From NCBI GenBank assembly GCA_902802535.1, contig CADCML010000011.1:19285-83284 (forward strand): a stretch of 64,000 nucleotides of DNA, given 5' to 3'. Of this stretch, positions 24,996 to 33,083 are shown in pieces; position 1 is the stretch's first letter; every line of letters starts with the position of its first letter. Origin of the DNA: an uncultured Bacteroidia bacterium (GTDB lineage: Bacteria > Bacteroidota > Bacteroidia > Bacteroidales > F082). Below the pieces are notes generated by a model that was not told the DNA's origin, did no database searches, and saw only the letters and a program-made list of their open reading frames with translations. Made by a program: the position numbers and the translations under genes.

Positions 24996-26339
24996 ATGAA
25001 CCAAATACTTAAAAGAAAAATCGATGGCTTTTTGATGCAATGGAAGCAAAATCCGCAAAGGTTGCCGCTCATCATCAAAGGTTCGAGGCAAGTGGGAAAG
25101 ACCTTCTCGATAGAACAATTCGCCAAAAACTACGGCAACTTCATCGAAATCAACTTCGTGACCGAGCCGCAATACAAAACCATTTTTGACACGGGATTCA
25201 AAACCGACGACATTCTGAAACAAATCAGTTTCGTCAATCCCGAGGCAAAGTTTGTGGCCAACGACACGCTCATCCTCTTCGACGAGATGCAAGCCTGCCC
25301 CAACTGCGCCACAAGCCTGAAATTCTTCAAGTTGGATGGGCGGTTTGATGTCATTTGTTCGGGTTCGCTCATGGGCATCAACTATCAGGAAATTGAGTCG
25401 AACAGCGTGGGTTACAAGGAAGAATATGAGATGCAGTCGCTTGATTTCGAGGAATTTCTGTGGGCAAAAGGCTATTCCGAAACCCAAATCGAAGACCTTT
25501 ACGCCCACATCGCCGAACAAAAGCCCTTTTCACAACTGGAAATGGATGTCATGTTTGGGCATTTTTTGGATTACATGCTCGTGGGGGGAATGCCTGCCAT
25601 CGTGAGCGACTTCGTCAGTCAAAACAACTTTTCCGGCATTCTGAAAAAGCAACAAATGCTGCTCCTCGACTATGAGGAGGACATCACCAAATATGCCATC
25701 GGCCTCGACAAAGGGAAGATCAAGAATATCTACCGCAACATTCCCAATTTCCTCGCTATGGAGAACAAGAAATTCCAAATCTCAAAGGTGGCAAAAAACG
25801 CAAGATCAAGGGAATACATCGGAACGGTCGATTGGTTGGCTGACGCGGGCATCATTAATGTTTGCTATAACCTCAACCTGCCCGAACTGCCTATGAAAGG
25901 CAACGCCAATGCCAACGAATACAAGATTTATTTCCGCGACACGGGCTTGCTCATCGCCTCGCTCGACGACGAATCGCAGACCGACTTGCGCCACAACCGC
26001 AACTTCAACACATACAAGGGTGCGCTTTACGAAAACATCGTGGCCGACATGTTCGTCAAGGAGGGTTATCCGTTGTATTATTTCAGGAACGAGAAATCGA
26101 CCATCGAAATGGATTTCTTCATCCGTGATGCCGAGTCGCTGATTCCCGTTGAGGTGAAGGCCAAAGACAATGCCACGGCCTCGCTCAACAAACTGATAAC
26201 CGACACAAAATACAAGGACATTCGCTACGGCATCAAACTCTGTTACAAGAACATAGGATTCAACGGAAAATTCTACACCTTGCCTTATTTCGCAACATTC
26301 CTGCTGAAACGCTGGATTAATGAACGAATCGCAAAGTAA
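24996..26339 (+). CDS. AAA family ATPase with DUF4143 C-terminal domain
   Basis: A 447-residue cytosolic protein starting at the ATG at 24996 (MNQILKRKIDGFLMQWKQ). An upstream in-frame GTG at 24972 would fall inside the fourth repeat, so it is not preferred. AAA_14-type ATPase domain: Walker A GSRQVGKT (29-36), Walker B TLILFDEMQ (about 91-99), and CSGSLMG as sensor. DUF4143 follows, with the nuclease-like signature EMDFFIRD and PVEVKAK (D, E-x-K) near the end. These ATPases are common, multicopy and poorly understood in Bacteroidota. The four-copy repeat array over the promoter is its most unusual feature. Codon use and base composition are closer to core genes than the preceding AT-rich region. 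Confidence 0.87.
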   Translation: MNQILKRKIDGFLMQWKQNPQRLPLIIKGSRQVGKTFSIEQFAKNYGNFIEINFVTEPQYKTIFDTGFKTDDILKQISFVNPEAKFVANDTLILFDEMQACPNCATSLKFFKLDGRFDVICSGSLMGINYQEIESNSVGYKEEYEMQSLDFEEFLWAKGYSETQIEDLYAHIAEQKPFSQLEMDVMFGHFLDYMLVGGMPAIVSDFVSQNNFSGILKKQQMLLLDYEEDITKYAIGLDKGKIKNIYRNIPNFLAMENKKFQISKVAKNARSREYIGTVDWLADAGIINVCYNLNLPELPMKGNANANEYKIYFRDTGLLIASLDDESQTDLRHNRNFNTYKGALYENIVADMFVKEGYPLYYFRNEKSTIEMDFFIRDAESLIPVEVKAKDNATASLNKLITDTKYKDIRYGIKLCYKNIGFNGKFYTLPYFATFLLKRWINERIAK

Positions 26340-26373
26340 GGATATAGCCACGCTACATCTCTACAAAAAAGCA

Positions 26374-26610
26374 TCATTCCGCAACCAGCCGATACTCCTC
26401 CGCCTTCGCCGCATCATCATTAATAAGGTACAACTCGTAAAGGTTGCGGCACACCTCTTCGCGCACATGCTCCTCGGCCTCAGTGAAAGGTCCTTCGCCC
26501 AACTTTTCAAGCACGCGTTCGTATTCCGTTATTAATTCTATGCCTTGCTCGCCATTGGCTTCCATTTCTTTGGCGTTATTGAAGGCAATCATCCAGTCTT
26601 TTAGTGCCAT
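26374..26610 (-). CDS. Small helical protein of unknown function
   Basis: A 78-residue acidic, helical protein (MALKDWMIAFNNAKEMEANGE...). The C-terminal part looks like one and a half TPR-type helices (EEHVREEVCRNLYELYLIND, then DAAKAEEYRLVAE). It has no signal peptide. A good -7 box lies 46 bases upstream (26657-26664), divergent from the glutamine synthetase promoter, which supports a real gene. I do not recognise the family. Confidence 0.6.
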   Translation of the reverse strand: MALKDWMIAFNNAKEMEANGEQGIELITEYERVLEKLGEGPFTEAEEHVREEVCRNLYELYLINDDAAKAEEYRLVAE

Positions 26611-26646
26611 TTTACCTTATTTTGTTTGCTGTTCAATAATATTGTT

Positions 26647-26654
26647 TATCTTTG
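26647..26654 (+). promoter_or_regulatory. -7 promoter box of glutamine synthetase gene
   Basis: TATCTTTG, 59 bases before the ATG at 26714. Only 2 bases separate it from the divergent box of the 78-residue protein, so the two promoters probably compete. Confidence 0.55.
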
Positions 26655-26656
26655 CG

Positions 26657-26664
26657 CAAAAATA
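26657..26664 (-). promoter_or_regulatory. -7 promoter box of the small helical protein
   Basis: TATTTTTG on the minus strand. Confidence 0.5.
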
Positions 26665-26713
26665 GGAAATTTTGAATTTGAAATCTTAAATCTTTAAATA
26701 AATAATAATCGTA

Positions 26714-28132
26714 ATGGACCAAAAAATTGCCATGAACCCCAATCGTCTGGTGCAGTACCTTCAGAAGCCTGCATCGGAGTTCACTCGCGCCGACATCATC
26801 CGTTATTGCGAGGAAAACCAAATCGAATTCGTCAACTTCCACTATTGTGGCTGGGACGGCAAATTGAAGACCCTCAACTTCGTGATTCACAGCTTGGAAC
26901 ACCTTGAGAGCATCCTCACCGCCGGCGAACGCGTGGATGGCTCCAGCCTGTTCCCCTTCATCGAGGCGGGCAAGAGCGACCTCTATGTGGTGCCGAAGTA
27001 CAAGACGGCCTTCCGCAACCCCTTCACCGAGACGCCCACCTTGGACATCCTCTGCTCCTTCTACAACCGCGACGGCGAGCCGTTTGAAAGCTCACCCGAA
27101 CACATCCTGCACAAGGCGCACGAAGTGTTCAAGAAGACCACGGGCCTTTGCATGGAGACCATGGGCGAGCTGGAATATTACATCATCGCCGACGACGAGG
27201 AAATCTACGAGGTGCCCGACCAAAAAGGTTACCACGAGAGCGCTCCGTTCAACAAGTTCACCGAGTACCGCGTGGAAGCCATGCGCCTCATTGCCCAAGC
27301 TGGCGGCTTGATTAAGTACGGCCACTCCGAAGTGGGCAACTTCACCTACGACGGCAAAATCTATGAACAGAACGAAATCGAGTTCCTGCCCACCAACATC
27401 GAGGACGCTGCCGACCAACTCGTTGTGGCCAAGTGGATTATGCGCCAATTGGCTTACGAATACGGCGTCACCCTGACTTTCGCCCCGAAGATTACCGTGG
27501 GCAAGGCCGGTTCGGGAATGCACGTCCACTGCAAGTTCACGAAGGACGGCAAGAGCGTGATGGTGAAGAACGGCGAACTGACCGACTACGCCAAGAAAGC
27601 CATTGCTGGTTACATGGTGGCTGGCACTTCGCTGCCTGCCTTCGGCAACCCCAACCCGCTGTCGTTCTTGCGTTTGGTGCCTCATCAGGAAGCCCCGACC
27701 TCGCTGTGCTGGTCTTACTCGAACCGCAGCGCTCTGGTGCGCGTGCCGCTCGGCTGGATTAGCAATGGCAAAGACATGTCTGCCAACGCCAACCCGTTGG
27801 AAAAGAAGTCGAACAAGGACTTCAGCGAGAAGCAGACCTTCGAATGGCGTGCCTCCGACGGTTGCGCCGACATGTACCTGCTGATGGCCGCCCTCTGCGC
27901 CGCCGCTCGTCACGGTTTCGAGATGCCCAACGCCGACAGCTGCGTGGCCGCCGCAAAGGAATTGGAGAAAGACCGCGAGATTTATACGGCCAAGGGCGTG
28001 TTCTCCGACAGCATCGTGGACTACATGATCAAATTCCTCACCGACTTCAACGATGCCCACCTCCGCAAGGAACTCGGCAACGACACGAAGAAAATCCTGA
28101 AATTGGTGAAGGATAACATTCACGTCGGTTAA
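26714..28132 (+). CDS. glnA: Type I glutamine synthetase family protein
   Basis: A 472-residue cytosolic enzyme that makes glutamine from glutamate, ammonia and ATP. Beta-grasp N-terminal domain (VNFHYCGWDGKLKTLNFVI) and catalytic barrel with YYIIADDEE, the KAGSGMHVHCKF loop (substrate His), SYSNRSALVRVPL and FEWRASDGCADMYLLMAALC. The segment where enteric GSI carries its adenylylated Tyr is replaced by KKSNKDFSEKQTFEWRASDG, so regulation by adenylylation seems unlikely. Length is typical of GSI. The second Met at residue 7 (MNPNRLVQYLQKP) is an alternative start. The gene has its own promoter. Confidence 0.93.
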   Translation: MDQKIAMNPNRLVQYLQKPASEFTRADIIRYCEENQIEFVNFHYCGWDGKLKTLNFVIHSLEHLESILTAGERVDGSSLFPFIEAGKSDLYVVPKYKTAFRNPFTETPTLDILCSFYNRDGEPFESSPEHILHKAHEVFKKTTGLCMETMGELEYYIIADDEEIYEVPDQKGYHESAPFNKFTEYRVEAMRLIAQAGGLIKYGHSEVGNFTYDGKIYEQNEIEFLPTNIEDAADQLVVAKWIMRQLAYEYGVTLTFAPKITVGKAGSGMHVHCKFTKDGKSVMVKNGELTDYAKKAIAGYMVAGTSLPAFGNPNPLSFLRLVPHQEAPTSLCWSYSNRSALVRVPLGWISNGKDMSANANPLEKKSNKDFSEKQTFEWRASDGCADMYLLMAALCAAARHGFEMPNADSCVAAAKELEKDREIYTAKGVFSDSIVDYMIKFLTDFNDAHLRKELGNDTKKILKLVKDNIHVG

Positions 28133-28155
28133 AAAAATGTTGCGGCTGCCATAAT

Positions 28156-29976
28156 ATGACAGCCCTACAAACGAAAATGGCCATGACAAAGGACAAATTC
28201 AATTGGAAATTCTGCCTTTGTTGTGGCCTTTTCATTTGGTTCATTGTCAATCTGTTGCAGGGCATTTTCACTGAAATTCAGGAGGACGAGGCTTATTACG
28301 TCCTTTACGGTGAACACCTTGCGTGGGGTTATTTCGACCATCCGCCTATGGTGGGGTTGATGACCTTTTTGAGCAGCCTTTTCTTTTCGGGGATTTTGGG
28401 CGTGAGGTTTTTCACGATTCTTGCATCCTGTTTGTCGTTGTTCACAATGTGGAAAATCATCGATGACAAGCAGCCTGACAAGGAAAAGATATTGCTTTTC
28501 TTTACGTTGGCTTGCTCCATCGTGATGTTCAACATTTATGGCTTTGTCACTACGCCCGATGTGGAGTTGATTCTGTTTTCGGCCTTGTTTCTGCTGGTGT
28601 ATCAGCGTTATTTGATCGAAAACACCTGGCCTCATGCCCTGTTGATGGGCGTTTTGATGGCCTGTATGATTTACAGCAAGTATCATGCTTTCTTGTTATT
28701 GGGGCTGATTGTGTTGTCGAATCTCAAACTGTTGAAAGACGGCAAGTTTTACGTGGCTTGCCTTGTGACTTTGACTTTGCTTGTGCCGCATATCCTTTGG
28801 CAAATCAACACGGATTTCCCAAGTTTCAAATACCATCTTTCGCAACGCAGCGAACCGTTCCGTTGGAGTTATTTCTTTGAATATCTGCCCAATCAGCTGC
28901 TGATTTTCAATCCATTGACTTTTGGGGCGGTGGTTTATATTTTGATAAAGCATAGACCTGCAAAAGGATGGATTACTTCGTCGTGCCTCCTCGCAATGAC
29001 GCCAAAAGACAGGCTTGATGTCATTGCGAGCAAAGCGAAGCCATCCAAAGAACAAACACCACAAAACGTTTTTGAACGGGGATTAAGGTTTATCCTCATC
29101 GGGTTCTTTTTCTTCTTCTGGCTGATGGCCTTCCGTGGACATGTGGAGCCGCATTGGACTATCGTTTGCGTCATCCCAGTGATAGTGTTGGTTTACCGCA
29201 AATCCTTGATTGACGATAAGTTAAGAAAATACACCATGCGTCTCATTCTGCCTTCCCTCCTATTGGTTTTGACCTTCAGAATCCTCTTGTTGACGCCTTT
29301 GGCTGACCGTTTCGGCTATCACGGCAAGGAAAAATATTACAAGGCCATCGAGCAAGTGGCCGGCGACCGTCCCGTGGTGTTCCGAGGCTCGTTCCAGCCG
29401 CCGGCTTTGTACCATTATTTCACGGGCAAGGAAAGCTCGACGCTGCAATGCTATTACGACCGCATGACGCAATACGATCTCTGGCAGTTCGACAAGGCTT
29501 GGATTGGAAAAGAAGTGTTCATCTGCGGTCACGTCAATGGGCGCTCGGAATCTTATCAAGTGGGCAACGTGGAAATCGAGGGCTTCCTCAGCGACGACTT
29601 TTCCTCAGCCAACCGCTTGGTGACCACCTTCGAAATCACCAATGCAGGCAACGACAAAACACCCGTTTTCCACCACGGCGACACCATTCGCGTCGACTTT
29701 TCCATCTACAATCCCAGTGAAGCACCCATTAATTTTCAGCACAAAGACTTCAAAATGGCCATCAAGGCGCAATACCTGCCTGGCGATGCCTTCAGTTTTT
29801 GTTTCTACAAAAAAATCATGGAAATCGAGCCTCAAGACACTTATCAAGGGCAACTCTATACTATTGTGAATGAAGAAATTAGCCCAGGTGATTACCACTT
29901 CAACCTCGGCATAGGCGACCGAGTTTCGTCTTTCGTCACCGAAGAGAGCGGGGTGACCCTCAAGATTGTGCCCTGA
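28156..29976 (+). CDS. GT39-family membrane glycosyltransferase (PMT_2/ArnT-like)
   Basis: A 606-residue inner-membrane protein. Near the N-terminus it has the family signature: FTEIQEDEAYYVLYGEHLAWGYFDHPP, where the acidic pair binds metal and lipid-phosphate sugar in the first periplasmic loop. About ten membrane segments follow, then a soluble C-terminal domain from about residue 400. It would transfer a sugar from a polyprenyl-phosphate donor to an envelope acceptor; the acceptor is unknown. Residues about 272-297 (GWITSSCLLAMT...) are the translation of a dispersed palindromic repeat inserted in frame in a loop. The start is uncertain: ATGs at 28156, 28177 and 28183 are all in frame. The 3' end overlaps the convergent IPExxVDY gene by 17 bases. 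Confidence 0.85.
   Translation: MTALQTKMAMTKDKFNWKFCLCCGLFIWFIVNLLQGIFTEIQEDEAYYVLYGEHLAWGYFDHPPMVGLMTFLSSLFFSGILGVRFFTILASCLSLFTMWKIIDDKQPDKEKILLFFTLACSIVMFNIYGFVTTPDVELILFSALFLLVYQRYLIENTWPHALLMGVLMACMIYSKYHAFLLLGLIVLSNLKLLKDGKFYVACLVTLTLLVPHILWQINTDFPSFKYHLSQRSEPFRWSYFFEYLPNQLLIFNPLTFGAVVYILIKHRPAKGWITSSCLLAMTPKDRLDVIASKAKPSKEQTPQNVFERGLRFILIGFFFFFWLMAFRGHVEPHWTIVCVIPVIVLVYRKSLIDDKLRKYTMRLILPSLLLVLTFRILLLTPLADRFGYHGKEKYYKAIEQVAGDRPVVFRGSFQPPALYHYFTGKESSTLQCYYDRMTQYDLWQFDKAWIGKEVFICGHVNGRSESYQVGNVEIEGFLSDDFSSANRLVTTFEITNAGNDKTPVFHHGDTIRVDFSIYNPSEAPINFQHKDFKMAIKAQYLPGDAFSFCFYKKIMEIEPQDTYQGQLYTIVNEEISPGDYHFNLGIGDRVSSFVTEESGVTLKIVP
28970..29046. repeat. Palindromic dispersed repeat, copy 2, inside the GT39 gene
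   Basis: A 77-base element with inverted ends: GGATTACTTCG...CGCAATGACG on the left and GTCATTGCGAG...CGAAGCCATCC on the right. It stays open in the gene's frame. Confidence 0.8.
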
Positions 29977-30481
29977 GCGCCGCCTGTTGGGCTTCCAGCT
30001 CGCGCATTTTTTCCCTTACAGCATTGATATCGTTCTGCTTTTTCTTCTTGTTGATCATCTGCTGCTCGCAATCGGCGATGGTCTCCAACACCTGACGCAA
30101 GACCCTGTCCTTCTCCAACACGAAGGCATGACCGATGCCCTCAATCTCGCGCAAACCGCGCATGATGTTGGTTTGCCGCTCGGCAGAAAGAGTGTTTTGG
30201 ATGAGGAAAAGATAGTCCAGACGCGGATTGAAAGGATACAACACCTTATCCTTGCTTACAAGCGAAACAAGGTTGTAAACATTATAGTTCTCTCCCGCCG
30301 TGTAATAGAAAAAGGAGAACGGAGCACCCTCAAAAATGAGGTCGTCATACCTGACCAAGTCGAGCAAGAGCTTGTTATTGATGCTCCACGCCAGCTTATA
30401 GTCGACCAAAGCCGAATTGATGCCCACAACGGTGGTGTCGTCAAACGACGCTATTTGTATTTTCCTGTTTTTGGGATTCAT
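29960..30481 (-). CDS. IPExxVDY family protein
   Basis: A 173-residue cytosolic protein from the ATG at 30481 (MNPKNRKIQIASFDDTTVVGINS). Core strands (VDYKLAWSINNKL, FSFFYYTAG, YNVYNLVSLVSKDKVL, PRLDYLFLIQ) match the IPExxVDY family of Bacteroidota, whose function is unknown. A charged coiled coil closes the protein (NKKKKQNDINAVREKMRELEAQQAAL). It is the last gene of acpP-fabF-rnc-IPExxVDY, a conserved Bacteroidota order, 18 bases after rnc. A -7 box (30486-30493) lies only 4 bases before the start. Confidence 0.85.
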   Translation of the reverse strand: MNPKNRKIQIASFDDTTVVGINSALVDYKLAWSINNKLLLDLVRYDDLIFEGAPFSFFYYTAGENYNVYNLVSLVSKDKVLYPFNPRLDYLFLIQNTLSAERQTNIMRGLREIEGIGHAFVLEKDRVLRQVLETIADCEQQMINKKKKQNDINAVREKMRELEAQQAALRAQS

Positions 30482-30485
30482 GCCG

Positions 30486-30493
30486 CAAAGATA
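30486..30493 (-). promoter_or_regulatory. Possible internal -7 box before IPExxVDY
   Basis: TATCTTTG on the minus strand, 4 bases from the ATG; if active, the transcript would be leaderless or nearly so. Confidence 0.4.
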
Positions 30494-30499
30494 CAAAAC

Positions 30500-31228
30500 T
30501 CAATCCTCACCCAGCAACATGTTGCAGGTTTTTTCGGCCGCCAATTGCTCGGCGCCACGGATAGAGCGGTCGAAGGCATCGGCATAAGGCTTGCCGTCAA
30601 TGACGATTTGCACGTGAAACTGCTTCTTGTGTCCCTCGCCAATTTCTTCAAGTTGCTGAAAAACAAGGGTCTTGCGTTTCTTTTGCGACCATTCGAGCAG
30701 TTTGCTCTTGAAGTTGACATCCGTGCTCTGCAGTTGTTCCAAATCCAAATGCACCTTGATGATGCGTTCGATGATGATGCGTTTGGCAAAATCGAAACCA
30801 CGGTCCAAGTAGATGGCACCCATCAAGGCTTCAAAGGCGTTGCCACCCATCGAACGGGCATTGTTGCCTACGTCGGGCGTGTGGCGGATGTAGTCGCCGA
30901 AACCCAATTTCTCCGACAACTTGTTGAGCGAGACACGGCTGACGATGCGCGACCGCATCTCGGTGAGGAAGCCTTCGGGTTGGGTAGGATAAGTGTGGAA
31001 AAGGTAGTCGGCCACAGCGGTGCTCAGCACGGAATCGCCCAAATATTCCATGCGCTCGTTGCTGACATGGTAATGCCCGATCGTTTCCACCGCCATCGAC
31101 TTATGCGTGAAAGCCACGCGATAGAGCGTGATGTTTTTGGGATAAAAGCCGAAAATGTTGTGGATGTACTCGTAAAGATCCTTGTCGGCCAAGTCTTTAG
31201 GGGAAGAAAAAAGGGAGAAGAGTGCCAT
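30500..31228 (-). CDS. rnc: Ribonuclease III
   Basis: A 242-residue cytosolic double-strand RNA endonuclease for rRNA processing and RNA decay. The catalytic signature NERMEYLGDSVLSTAVADYLF and the second acidic site (GNAFEALMGAIYLDRGFDFAK) are intact, followed by a dsRNA-binding domain (KSKLLEWSQKKRKTLVFQQL, then a GAEQLAAEKTCNMLL helix). The ATG at 31228 is 4 bases after the fabF stop; an earlier TTG at 31240 would overlap fabF by 8 bases and is less likely. The linkage fabF-rnc is typical in Bacteroidota. Confidence 0.95.
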   Translation of the reverse strand: MALFSLFSSPKDLADKDLYEYIHNIFGFYPKNITLYRVAFTHKSMAVETIGHYHVSNERMEYLGDSVLSTAVADYLFHTYPTQPEGFLTEMRSRIVSRVSLNKLSEKLGFGDYIRHTPDVGNNARSMGGNAFEALMGAIYLDRGFDFAKRIIIERIIKVHLDLEQLQSTDVNFKSKLLEWSQKKRKTLVFQQLEEIGEGHKKQFHVQIVIDGKPYADAFDRSIRGAEQLAAEKTCNMLLGED

Positions 31229-31232
31229 TTTA

Positions 31233-32483
31233 TCACTCAAACTTTTTGAAAATCAAGCTGGCATTTTGTCCGCCGAAACCGAACGAGTTGGTCAAACCGT
31301 AGTGCACGTCACGCTTTTTGGCCTTGTTGAAGGTGAAATCGAGGCGCGGGTCAATCTGCGGGTCATCGTCGAAATGGTTGATGGTAGGTGGTATGATGCC
31401 GTTCTTGAGGGCGAGGACGGTGGCAATGGCCTCGACTGCACCTGCGCCACCGAGGAGGTGACCCGTCATCGACTTGGTGGAGTTGATGCTGATGTTGTAG
31501 GCATGTTCGCCAAACACCTTTTGGATGGCGAGAGTTTCGGCCAAATCGCCCATTGGTGTCGATGTGCCGTGTGTGTTGATGTGGTCAATGGCCTCGGGAG
31601 CCAGACCGGCATCGTTGAGGGCGCGTTGCATACTGAGCACGCCGCCTGAGCCTTCAGGATGGGGTGCGGTGATGTGATAGGCATCGGCCGACTCACCACT
31701 GCCCACCACTTCGGCATAAATCTTCGCGCCGCGAGCCTTTGCGTGTTCGTATTCCTCAAGGATAAGGCAACCGGCACCTTCGCCCATGACAAAGCCGTCG
31801 CGGCTGAGGTCGAAGGGACGTGAAGCCGTCATGGGGTCATCGTTACGGGTGGAGAGGGCTTTCATGGCGTTGAAACCACCGATGCCCAACTGCCCGATGG
31901 CTGCTCCTGCGCCGCCGGTAACGATGACTTTGCTCTTGCCCCAACGGATATAGTCATAAGCCAAGATGGTAGCATGAGTCGAAGAGGCGCAAGCCGACAC
32001 GGTGGCGAAGTTAGGACCACGGAAACCGTAATTGATGGAAATCACGCCCGCAGGCATGTTGACAATCATTTTGGTGATGAGGAAGGGACTGAAACGTGGC
32101 ACGAGGCCTGTTTGGACGTGTTCCTTAATTTCCTCGTACAAATGATTGACACCGCCAATGCCCGAGGTAATCAGTACGCCCACCTCATCATAGTTGGTGT
32201 TTTCGGGATTGATGCCCGAGTCGGCGATGGCTTCGTTGGCAGCCACGATGTCGAACTGGGCAAACAAGTCGTATTTGCGCGCAGTCTTCTTGTCGAAGAA
32301 GTTGTCGGGGTCATAGCCCTTCACCTCGCATGCGAAATGCGTCTTGTATAAAGAAGAATCGAAACGGGTAATTTCACCAGCACCGTTTTTTCCATTCACC
32401 AAACCCTCCCAAAAATCCTTGACGGTGTTTCCGATGGGAGTGATGGCACCTAAGCCCGTGACAACTACTCGTTTCGATTCCAT
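31233..32483 (-). CDS. fabF: Beta-ketoacyl-ACP synthase II
   Basis: A 416-residue cytosolic condensing enzyme of fatty-acid elongation. Thiolase fold with the nucleophile in ATVSACASSTHA, catalytic His in NTHGTSTPMGD and the second His in KSMTGHLLGGAGAVEA; the closing FGFGGQNASLIFKK is also present. It lies 30 bases downstream of acpP, its substrate carrier, and 4 bases upstream of rnc. Length and motifs are normal. Confidence 0.97.
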   Translation of the reverse strand: MESKRVVVTGLGAITPIGNTVKDFWEGLVNGKNGAGEITRFDSSLYKTHFACEVKGYDPDNFFDKKTARKYDLFAQFDIVAANEAIADSGINPENTNYDEVGVLITSGIGGVNHLYEEIKEHVQTGLVPRFSPFLITKMIVNMPAGVISINYGFRGPNFATVSACASSTHATILAYDYIRWGKSKVIVTGGAGAAIGQLGIGGFNAMKALSTRNDDPMTASRPFDLSRDGFVMGEGAGCLILEEYEHAKARGAKIYAEVVGSGESADAYHITAPHPEGSGGVLSMQRALNDAGLAPEAIDHINTHGTSTPMGDLAETLAIQKVFGEHAYNISINSTKSMTGHLLGGAGAVEAIATVLALKNGIIPPTINHFDDDPQIDPRLDFTFNKAKKRDVHYGLTNSFGFGGQNASLIFKKFE

Positions 32484-32513
32484 AAAAAACTTATTTCTTT
32501 AGTTGAGTGGAAA

Positions 32514-32756
32514 TCAGTTTTCGGCACGCATCTTTTCGATGAGTTTCACCACATCGCCAACAGTCTGGATGTTTTCCTGTTGGTCGTCCGGGATGGAGAG
32601 GTTGAAGTTCTTTTCAAATTCCATCATCAGCTCGACGGTGTCCAATGAATCGGCACCCAGGTCGTTGGTGAAGCTGGCTTCCATAGTGACTTCTGAAGGA
32701 TCCACGCCAAGTTTTTCAGCGATGATCGGAACGATTTCATTCAAAATTTCTTGCAT
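32514..32756 (-). CDS. acpP: Acyl carrier protein
   Basis: An 80-residue acidic helical protein. The phosphopantetheine attachment Ser is in [13 protein letters not shown]. It carries acyl chains for FabF and the other fatty-acid enzymes. It is the first gene of acpP-fabF-rnc-IPExxVDY; its promoter box lies about 150 bases upstream, leaving a long leader. Confidence 0.97.
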   Translation of the reverse strand: MQEILNEIVPIIAEKLGVDPSEVTMEASFTNDLGADSLDTVELMMEFEKNFNLSIPDDQQENIQTVGDVVKLIEKMRAEN

Positions 32757-33083
32757 AGTTCTCTTTTTTTAGTTGATAAATGGGTCGCGCAACCAGAGCT
32801 TGTTACTTCTCAAAAAGCAAAAGACTTTATCAATAAATTGACAGTCAATTGTTTAAAAAAGAAGTCAGACTGTCTGGCGACCAATAATTACTCGTTTTCG
32901 CGGCAAAGGTACGACTTTTTTTTATAATGGCGTATTTTTTTGGTTTTTCTGCATCTTTATTGGGCAAAAGGCAAACGGATTCTGAGTTCTTCCAAAATGG
33001 AAATATTCTGTTATAGTTTAAAGAAAAATACCACCTATGGTATTTCAAAACTTCGTATTTTTACACCATAAAAACGGAACACT
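32757..33083. promoter_or_regulatory. Divergent control region of acpP and polA
   Basis: No gene. On the acpP side are two short palindromes, TTGAC-a-GTCAA (32838-32848) and CAGAC-t-GTCTG (32876-32886), in the leader downstream of the -7 box at 32904-32911. On the polA side a perfect dyad AAATACCA-ccta-TGGTATTT lies at 33026-33045, just upstream of a near-consensus box TATTTTTA (33056-33063). Confidence 0.45.
32904..32911 (-). promoter_or_regulatory. -7 promoter box of acpP operon
   Basis: TACCTTTG on the minus strand, the only good match upstream of acpP. Confidence 0.55.

Noticed and set aside
27092-28189. Minus-strand frame opposite glutamine synthetase
   Set aside because: Antisense shadow; glutamine synthetase motifs are intact on the plus strand.
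29966-31249. Long plus-strand frame across IPExxVDY and rnc
   Set aside because: It is antisense to two recognised genes and has no family resemblance.
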